A DNA stretch of 12,406 nucleotides from Hirudo medicinalis. Taxonomy: Eukaryota; Annelida; Clitellata; Hirudinida; Hirudinidae. The position numbers were made by a program, and so were the translations under genes. The notes beneath the pieces are model-generated. The model had not been told where the DNA came from and did not search any database. It saw only the letters and a program-made list of their open reading frames with translations. Shown here piece after piece: positions 7,931 through 12,406 of the stretch. Every line of letters starts with the position of its first letter. The stretch's first letter is position 1. The stretch spans positions 1 through 12,406 of the forward strand of contig MPNW01001398.1 of the NCBI GenBank assembly GCA_011800805.1, in the 5' to 3' direction.

Positions 7931-8035
7931 GATAACTAATATTATCAATAATTATTATTATCATTATCATTATTATTATAATAATATTGAATATCATTGA
8001 TAATTATTATTATCAATATTAGTTATTGATAACTA
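7931..8035. repeat. Imperfect inverted repeat in intron
   Basis: ATAACTAATATT (7932-7943) is matched by its exact complement AATATTAGTTAT at about 8015-8026, and the flanking AT-rich sequence is partly complementary. GTTATTGATAACTAAT also occurs directly at both ends. It could be a hairpin-forming element or a small decayed MITE, or chance in AT-rich DNA. The intron is 7790-8119. Confidence 0.55.
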
Positions 8036-8119
8036 ATGTTCAGTGCGAACATTGATTAAATTAGTTTCATTAGCCTTTTACTAGTTATTTTCATTAGTTA
8101 CCATCAAATCCTTAACTAG

Positions 8120-8379
8120 GAAGCACTAATGACGACGACAACCACGTCGAGAATGACGGAGAAGAAGGTCGCCATAACGACCGCAAGCCTCATGGTCGCC
8201 GTCATCACCACAGCAAAGGTCACGAAATCGAGGACGACGAGGTCAAAGGTCAGAAGAGGTCGAAAAGGTCGCCTTGCACTCAGGACAACAAGATGATATG
8301 CACGCTGGCTCTCGTGGCCGACTACAAGTTCTTCGTCGCCATGGGCAACAGCGACTATCAGACTACGACTGGATATTTG
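8120..8379 (+). CDS. ADAM17: ADAM17 exon E: His/Asp-rich linker, furin site and start of the catalytic domain
   Basis: Starts after CTTAACTAG and completes a Gly codon. The first 45 codons or so are low-complexity and rich in Asp, His, Glu, Arg and Lys (NDDDNHVEND, HGRRHHHSKGH), longer than the equivalent stretch of vertebrate ADAM17. Then comes QKRSKR, a furin-type site, followed by SPCTQDNKMICTLALVADYK, the first strand of the mature catalytic domain, and GNSDYQTTTGYL. It ends at TTG before GTGGGT, phase 0. The Cys of MICTLAL is the expected first catalytic-domain cysteine; the Cys in SPC is extra. Confidence 0.95.
8257..8268 (+). other. ADAM17: Proprotein-convertase (furin) cleavage site RSKR in ADAM17
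   Basis: Codons AGG TCG AAA AGG give Arg-Ser-Lys-Arg, matching R-x-K-R. It lies 3 residues before the first Cys of the mature domain, where ADAM17 is processed to remove its prodomain. Lys just upstream (QKRSKR) strengthens the basic context. Earlier Arg-Arg pairs (HGRRHHH) are weaker candidates. Confidence 0.9.
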
Positions 8380-8388
8380 GTGGGTGGT

Positions 8389-8494
8389 CGTCGTCATCAT
8401 CATCATCGTCGTCATCATAATAACTGTCATCATCATCATCGTCATCATCTCATCGTCGTCGTCGTCATCATCATCATTATCATCATCATCAGCA
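8389..8494. repeat. (CAT/CGT)n microsatellite just inside the intron
   Basis: CAT/CGT triplets begin 10 bp after the exon E donor and continue as ATC/ATT to about 8494. Intron 8380-8682. Confidence 0.92.
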
Positions 8495-8598
8495 TGACTC
8501 TGTTTATGACCACCTTTGTCATGGCAAGCATCACCAATTGGTAAAAAAAAACATGTTTACATGTCGTAACTTGAAAGTATCTTTTAAACCATCCACGA

Positions 8599-8675
8599 AG
8601 TCCTTGACATCCTTGACATCCCTTGACATACTTTGACATCCTTTGACATCCTTGACATCCTTTGACACTCCTTCA
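8599..8675. repeat. 10-12-bp tandem repeat CTTTGACATCC upstream of an acceptor
   Basis: About seven imperfect copies of CY(T)TTGACATCC end roughly 10 bp before the acceptor CACAACCAG of exon F. The array forms the whole pyrimidine-rich 3' end of the intron. Confidence 0.9.
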
Positions 8676-8682
8676 CAACCAG

Positions 8683-8769
8683 ATCAGCGTCGTCGACAAC
8701 GTCAACAACATCTACACCAAACAAGACTTTGGAGCCTGCGGAACGGGATTCGGCTTCGAGATACGAGAG
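8683..8769 (+). CDS. ADAM17: ADAM17 exon F: catalytic domain
   Basis: Phase 0 at both ends (87 nt). Acceptor TCACAACCAG, then ISVVDNVNNIYTKQDFGACG and TGFGFEIRE before GTCAGT. It corresponds to the first long helix (I-D-x-V-x-x-I-Y) and the next strand of the metalloprotease fold. The Cys at 8737-8739 in FGACGTG is not among the six I expect for this domain. Confidence 0.95.
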
Positions 8770-8802
8770 GTCAGTGAGACAAATGTATAATACAACATTG
8801 TC

Positions 8803-8938
8803 ATCATTATCAATCATCATCAATCATCATCAAGCATCAGCAATCGTCATCAATCGCCATCAACCATCATCAATCATCATCAATCACCATCATTCATCAG
8901 CAATCATCATTAATCATCATCATTATCATCACCATCAT
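8803..8938. repeat. (CATCAATCAT)n minisatellite
   Basis: Irregular CATCAATCATCAT units with CAGCAATCGT and CACCATCATT variants. It lies in the 615-nt intron 8770-9384. Its His/Ile-rich open frame is an artefact. Confidence 0.88.
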
Positions 8939-9102
8939 AGCCAATTGATTGCTAATCTCCACATTTTATTTGTGAATTATTTTCATAACTACCATTATAA
9001 ATATTAATATTTAATATTGACTGCATCTCATTTAAGCCAACTGTGCAATTTGTATCGATTAAACGACCAACCGACCAAATCACCAACTTTACTAATTTAT
9101 TA

Positions 9103-9189
9103 CCCTAACCCCTAACCCAGCCCTAACCCTAACCCAGCCCTAACCCTGGGTTAACCCAGCCGCAACCCAACCCTAAACCATAACCTTAA
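9103..9189. repeat. Interstitial telomere-like (CCCTAA)n tract
   Basis: CCCTAA units with variants (CCCTAACC, CCCAGC, GGGTTAACCC, CCTAAACC) decaying to AACCTTAATCC. It is short, degenerate and inside an intron, so it is an internal tract and not a chromosome end. Confidence 0.85.
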
Positions 9190-9262
9190 TCCTATCGATT
9201 GCCATAACTCCCAACTCTACGTGTGCTTAACTAATTGTAAGTAATTATTATACAGTACAAAT

Positions 9263-9327
9263 GATCAATTAGATACTGATTATCAATTAAGCACTGATTA
9301 TCAATTAAGTACTGATAAATCAATTAA
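9263..9327. repeat. 17-18-bp tandem repeat (ACTGATTATCAATTAAG), about 3.5 copies
   Basis: Units GATACTGATTATCAATTA, AGCACTGATTATCAATTA and AGTACTGATAAATCAATTA, then a decayed copy. Confidence 0.85.
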
Positions 9328-9384
9328 CTACTAAGCATAAATTACTTACTAATTGTCAAGTTTACTTATCCAACAAATGTCCAG

Positions 9385-9474
9385 ATTAAGATCCACAAGT
9401 CCTACAGCAATGGCTCTGACCCACTCCTTGACTACAACCTGGACAAGACGTACACCACCAACGAACTGCTCGAG
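9385..9474 (+). CDS. ADAM17: ADAM17 exon G: catalytic domain
   Basis: 90 nt, phase 0 at both ends. Acceptor AAATGTCCAG, then IKIHKSYSNGSDPLLDYNLD and KTYTTNELLE before GTGAGA. Joined to exon F it gives FEIRE-IKIHKS, the strand-to-loop region of the domain, and ELLE leads into QFS of exon H as in ADAM17. One N-x-S glycosylation sequon (NGS). Confidence 0.93.
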
Positions 9475-9483
9475 GTGAGATTG

Positions 9484-9612
9484 GATGATGTGATGATGTG
9501 AGGATGTGATAGGATGATGCGAGGATGCGATGATGTGATAGGATGATGCGAGGATGCGATGATGTGATAGGGTGATGCGATGATGCGATAGGATGACGTG
9601 ATGATGTGATAG
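9484..9612. repeat. GATGATGYGA minisatellite with about 29-bp higher-order unit
   Basis: Two near-identical 29-bp copies of AGGATGATGCGAGGATGCGA plus TGATGTGAT are followed by two shorter 21-bp derivatives. It begins 10 bp after the exon G donor. The Ser/His/Pro-rich frame on the other strand is an artefact. Confidence 0.88.
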
Positions 9613-9779
9613 TTGGGGATAATGTCATCGATATTGATATATCAATTTAGGTTCGTTGACTTGCATGTTGTTGATAGTTGATTGGTCATTGTACAGGTTT
9701 CTTGGAAGATGTACATGTTATTTCTATAAATTGTTAATTGTTGGACTGCCAAATGTTTAATTAATAAAATAATATGTAA

Positions 9780-9794
9780 ATATATAATAATAAC

Positions 9795-9826
<32 letters not shown>

Positions 9827-9925
9827 TAATAATAATAACAATAACAATAATAATAATAACATTAATAATAATAATAGCAACAATAATAATAATGATAATA
9901 ATATTAATAATAATAACAACAAGCA
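9780..9925. repeat. (AAT)n microsatellite
   Basis: Long AAT array with AAC, AAA and ATT interruptions. Its poly-Leu and poly-Ile frames on the minus strand are artefacts. Confidence 0.93.
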
Positions 9926-10004
9926 AGCATCCTTGGGAAGGAGCGCTATATAAATGGTCAACGAGAATCGCCTCTGATGCTACATATGTGGTGCTATATA
10001 AATG
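9926..10004 (+). mobile_element. Two SINE-tail-like motifs (GYGCTATATAAATG)
   Basis: GCGCTATATAAATG at 9943-9956, preceded by CCTTGGGAAGGA, and GTGCTATATAAATG at 9991-10004. Tails of this kind (GCGCTATATAA with AT-rich flank) are common at the 3' ends of tRNA-derived SINEs in many invertebrates and fish. No tRNA-like head is visible, so at most these are truncated tails, one next to a (AAT)n run. The second copy ends about 33 bp before exon H. Confidence 0.4.
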
Positions 10005-10037
10005 AACTACATTTTTTTTACTACTTTACATTTAAAG

Positions 10038-10176
10038 CAATTCAGTCGAGATCCAAAGCACCAGAACTTCTGCCTGGCCCACCTCTTCACTTACACCTCC
10101 TTCCAGACGGGGGTCCTGGGGCTGGCTTGGATCGCCCAGTCGAAACTGTCGTACCTGGGAGGAATTTGCTCTCCAT
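10038..10176 (+). CDS. ADAM17: ADAM17 exon H: catalytic domain core
   Basis: Follows ACATTTAAAG in phase 0. It reads QFSRDPKHQNFCLAHLFTYT, then GVLGLAWIAQ and YLGGICSP, one of the best-conserved parts of the ADAM17 catalytic domain, with two of the six expected cysteines (NFC, GIC). The end is set by frame logic: the last base is T at 10176 before GTTGGC, and T plus CC of exon I makes Ser. This donor is weak, but no better GT keeps both GGICS and the frame of exon I. Confidence 0.93.
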
Positions 10177-10225
10177 GTTGGCTACTAACTATTATTGTTG
10201 ATCATTATGTGTTACTATTACATGC

Positions 10226-10227
<2 letters not shown>

Positions 10228-10258
<31 letters not shown>
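10228..10258. repeat. (ATT)n microsatellite
   Basis: About ten ATT triplets, near the start of the intron 10177-10686. Confidence 0.92.
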
Positions 10259-10259
<1 letters not shown>

Positions 10260-10498
10260 TAGCCAATTATCTAACTGGTAGCTTTATTGAACGAATGTAT
10301 TCGGTTGGTGACAAAATATTGACAATGTCATAATGCATTAGTGACAATTTAATTATTATTATTATTATTATAAAATGATTTATCACATTAAATGATTTAT
10401 TATAATAATAAATTTTATTATTTATAATAATAATGATTCGTTATTAAAAACATTGTTTATATTAATATTTACTTTAAAATCTAATATAATTAATTATC

Positions 10499-10534
<36 letters not shown>

Positions 10535-10550
10535 TAACAATAATAATATT
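10499..10550. repeat. (AAT)n microsatellite
   Basis: AAT triplets with AAC interruptions. The surrounding intron is otherwise AT-rich with no recognised element. Confidence 0.9.
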
Positions 10551-10686
10551 CGCAACAGTCGTCTGCTTAGTTATAATAGGTTAACACTTTGGTTAATAAT
10601 GTTATTTCCAACAATTGTCTGCACGGTCATGTTAAGAGGTTTAATTAGTTATTATCAATGTTAATTTTCGCACCGATCGTCCGCAG

Positions 10687-10797
10687 CCCACTGGAGGGAC
10701 GGCAGCGAGTTCTACTCGAACACGGGCTGGAGCACCTCGGTCAACAAGTACAACAGGAAACTACTGACTGTAGAGGCCTATCTCGTCACTGCACACG
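10687..10797 (+). CDS. ADAM17: ADAM17 exon I: catalytic domain up to the first zinc His
   Basis: Acceptor CGTCCGCAG, then S-HWRDGSEFYSNTGWSTSVNK and LTVEAYLVTAH. The final His (CAC, 10794-10796) is the first zinc ligand of HExxHxxGxxH, and the last base G (10797) opens the catalytic Glu codon. The donor GTCGGC is weak. The region corresponds to the segment between GGxC and the active-site helix of ADAM17. Confidence 0.95.
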
Positions 10798-11051
10798 GTC
10801 GGCTAAAATTACAATTGATGAACGTAATAATTAATTACAGTAATTAGAGTAATTTAGTTATAGTTATTAAGTCATGGAAATTATTAAGTTATAGTTTTTA
10901 ATGACTGATTAATTGAAAGCAATTTGATTCTTATTTAATTCTGTTTTCATTTGTGAACGGCATTTTGTCCTTTTTGATCCTTTGCTATTTCTTTCTTTTT
11001 TTTTGAGCTGCCCCCTCTGGAATAATTGGATTTTCCCTCTTCTGTTTTTAG
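10798..11051. other. Intron before the microexon, with a very long pyrimidine tract
   Basis: 254 nt, the shortest intron of the locus and the only one without a clear microsatellite. Its 3' part (about 10930-11051) is dominated by T/C runs, including CTTTTTTTTT, CCCCCTCT and TTTTCCCTCTTCTGTTTTTAG, a strong acceptor context. Confidence 0.8.
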
Positions 11052-11057
11052 AGCTCG
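11052..11057 (+). CDS. ADAM17: ADAM17 exon J: 6-nt microexon inside the zinc-binding motif
   Basis: AGCTCG lies between TTCTGTTTTTAG and GTGAGT. AG completes Glu (G from exon I), CTC is Leu and G opens the Gly codon finished by GT of exon K. The spliced product is [11 protein letters not shown], the complete zinc-binding motif with catalytic Glu. No other placement supplies these residues: exon I stops after His plus G and exon K resumes with GT-CAT. The microexon has the best donor and one of the best acceptors in the gene. It would be missed by most gene finders. RNA evidence is not available here. Confidence 0.88.
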
Positions 11058-11105
11058 GTGAGTTGGAAATGTTTTGAGAGTCGAATATTGATTAATCAAT
11101 CTTCA

Positions 11106-11290
11106 TTAGCAATAATATTAATAATAGTAATAACAAAACAACGACAACAATAATAATAATAGTAATAACAATAACAATCATAATGACAACAATAATAATA
11201 TCAATAACAATAATAATAATAATTATAATAAATAATTACAAATAATAATATAATATAATAATCACAATACTAAAAATAACATTATGACTG
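11106..11290. repeat. (AAT/AAC)n microsatellite
   Basis: Imperfect AAT array with AAC and AGT interruptions filling most of the intron 11058-11414. Confidence 0.9.
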
Positions 11291-11414
11291 ACAACAGCAA
11301 CAGGCTCTTACTGTCTGAGGCATTAGCATGATCGAGCTTTTGATTGTAAATTTCAAACAACTCAATATTCACGACGACTGTAATCTTTTACAACGAGTAA
11401 CTTTATTGTCTGAG

Positions 11415-11524
11415 GTCATAACTGGGGCAGCGAGCACGACCCCGACAACAACGAGTGCTCCCCGAGCCAGGGCAAGTTCATCATGTACATGTACTCGGTT
11501 TCGGGCAGGGAGGAAAACAACAAG
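11415..11524 (+). CDS. ADAM17: ADAM17 exon K: rest of the zinc motif and Met-turn
   Basis: Follows TTATTGTCTGAG. GT completes Gly, then [20 protein letters not shown] supplies the second and third zinc-ligand histidines (codons 11417-11419 and 11435-11437). [16 protein letters not shown] contains the Met-turn region below the active site. It ends at AAG before GTCACT, phase 0. The acceptor has a modest pyrimidine tract and the donor is weak, but the protein match is unambiguous. Confidence 0.96.
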
Positions 11525-11536
11525 GTCACTTGATTC

Positions 11537-11565
11537 CATTTCTTAATAATAATAATAATAATAAT

Positions 11566-11612
<47 letters not shown>

Positions 11613-11700
11613 CGATAGTAATAACAATAATAGTATTAACAACAACAACAACATCAATAGTAACAACAACAAAAATAATAACAGTATTAATAATTGGTTA
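11537..11700. repeat. (AAT/AAC)n microsatellite
   Basis: AAT array grading into AAC/AGT units. It gives long poly-Asn (+) and poly-Leu (-) frames that are artefacts. Confidence 0.92.
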
Positions 11701-11726
11701 TTATAATAACAATAACTAATTGTTAA

Positions 11727-12045
11727 TAAACAATTTATCATGCTCCTGTTAAATCTGGAGGCCAGGGCAATATTCAGCTCAGACAAATTAGTGCCTTACC
11801 CTCAAATGGGGAGATTGACAGAGACCTTCTCTGTGACCTGGTCACAGAAATTATGGATGAACTTATGACCCCTGGTGTTTTGGAGACGACCTTGATCTGA
11901 TCGTTGGGGGTATTTTGGTCATTCGGGACGACAATGCCAAAGCAGCAGAAGCATGACCGGCAAGTGGCCACCTTGGAGAGCCCCTGTCATGGCCTTAGTC
12001 ATCAGTTTCGAAATGAAAGACATTGGCGATGAAATATATTTATGA
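11727..12045 (+). other. Non-repetitive island in the intron before exon L, possible decayed coding sequence
   Basis: Balanced base composition stands out from the AT-rich surroundings. One frame is open from 11727 to a TGA at 11898 and contains NIQLRQISALPSNGEIDRD and LVTEIMDELMTPGVLE. A second frame continues protein-like from 11899 to a TGA at 12043 (MALVISFEMKDIGDEIYL). Neither matches a family I know and neither can be part of ADAM17, since exon K joins directly to exon L. It may be a broken transposon or retrocopy. Confidence 0.3.
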
Positions 12046-12152
12046 GTTTACAATTAAAAATAATTATAAAATATTTGAATTAATTAATTGTTAAAATTAA
12101 TTATTTGTGTTTTTTTGTTTTGTATTTTTATTGTTTTTTTTTTTTATTGTAG

Positions 12153-12222
12153 AATTTCTCACCCTGCAGCAAGAGGTCCATGTCTGCTGTGCTCAGGGGA
12201 AAAGCCCAGTCGTGCTTCTCAC
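12153..12222 (+). CDS. ADAM17: ADAM17 exon L: end of the catalytic domain
   Basis: Follows TTTTTTTATTGTAG in phase 0: NFSPCSKRSMSAVLRGKAQS-CFS, then one base before GTAATA (phase 1). This is the last helix of the catalytic domain with the final two expected cysteines (PC, SC). The following disintegrin domain is beyond the window. Confidence 0.95.
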
Positions 12223-12270
<48 letters not shown>

Positions 12271-12353
12271 CTGACAATGATAATGACAATAATAATAATA
12301 ATGATGATAATAATATTAATAATAATAACAATAAAATTAATAACGACAATGAT

Positions 12354-12401
<48 letters not shown>

Positions 12402-12406
12402 AATAA
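12223..12406. repeat. (AAT)n then (AAC)n compound microsatellite
   Basis: Starts at the exon L donor with AAT units, passes through ATT/GAC/GAT-containing sequence and ends in an almost pure AAC run (about 12352-12400) that reaches the window edge. The poly-Leu frame on the minus strand is an artefact. Confidence 0.93.

Larger units (their letters stand above)
6183..12222 (+). other. ADAM17: ADAM17/TACE-like sheddase gene, 12 exons visible, partial at both ends
   Basis: The spliced length is 1220 nt, about 406 codons, covering most of the prodomain and the full catalytic domain of a membrane-anchored zinc metalloprotease. ADAM17 enzymes cut membrane proteins such as growth-factor and cytokine precursors close to the membrane. 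The assignment to ADAM17 instead of ADAM10 or classical ADAMs rests on [41 protein letters not shown] and the prodomain. The six cysteines expected for the catalytic-domain disulphides of this family are all present. Eleven junctions (phases 1, 0, 2, 1, 0, 0, 0, 1, 1, 1, 0) join in frame and restore conserved residues. Introns run from 254 to 628 nt and nearly all carry a simple repeat. Signal peptide, early prodomain and everything after the catalytic domain lie outside the window. Confidence 0.93.

Noticed and set aside
9103..9189. True chromosome end
   Set aside because: The tract is short and degenerate and lies between two clear ADAM17 exons, so it is internal.

Overview
This is nuclear DNA from an invertebrate animal. 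It is AT-rich, with small spliced exons that are visibly GC-richer than their introns. Almost every intron and intergenic stretch carries a microsatellite or minisatellite: (AAT/ATT)n, (GAT/ATC)n, (TTG/AAC)n, (GATT)n and degenerate hexamer arrays. A short telomere-like CCCTAA tract and two copies of a SINE-tail-like GYGCTATATAAATG motif are also present. The protein content fits a bilaterian, most plausibly a lophotrochozoan such as an annelid or mollusc. I cannot fix the species from the sequence.

Layout, all recognised genes on the + strand. (1) 1-868: simple repeats and sequence with no recognised gene. (2) About 869-1856: a compact candidate gene for a small secreted acidic peptide (62 codons, 1527-1715), with a TATA box, a probable non-coding first exon, one intron in the 5' UTR and polyadenylation signals. 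(3) 1860-4714: mostly repeats, including a 400-bp hexamer array with higher-order structure. (4) 4715-5007: one exon of a MAGI-type multi-PDZ scaffold protein, holding the end of PDZ1, a short linker and the start of PDZ2. No other MAGI exon is recognised in the window. (5) 5008-6182: AT-rich and simple-repeat DNA, with one weak candidate terminal exon. (6) 6183-12222: twelve exons of an ADAM17/TACE-like membrane-sheddase gene. They run from the middle of the prodomain, through the cysteine switch, a furin site and the whole catalytic core, to the last cysteine of the catalytic domain. The gene continues past the right edge, where the disintegrin, membrane-proximal, transmembrane and tail regions are missing. 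The prodomain N-terminus and signal peptide lie upstream and were not found.

The most striking observation is a 6-nucleotide microexon (11052-11057, AGCTCG) in the middle of the zinc-binding motif. Joined to its neighbours it completes [11 protein letters not shown]: it supplies two bases of the catalytic Glu codon, the whole Leu codon and the first base of the Gly codon. It is flanked by the best splice signals in the locus (long pyrimidine tract, TTTTTAG, then GTGAGT). Both flanking introns are phase 1, so skipping it would keep the frame and delete only Glu-Leu, which would disrupt the active site.

All eleven ADAM17 splice junctions inferred here are phase-compatible and restore family residues. 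That makes the gene model strong even though many donors are weak (GTTGGC, GTCGGC, GTCACT).
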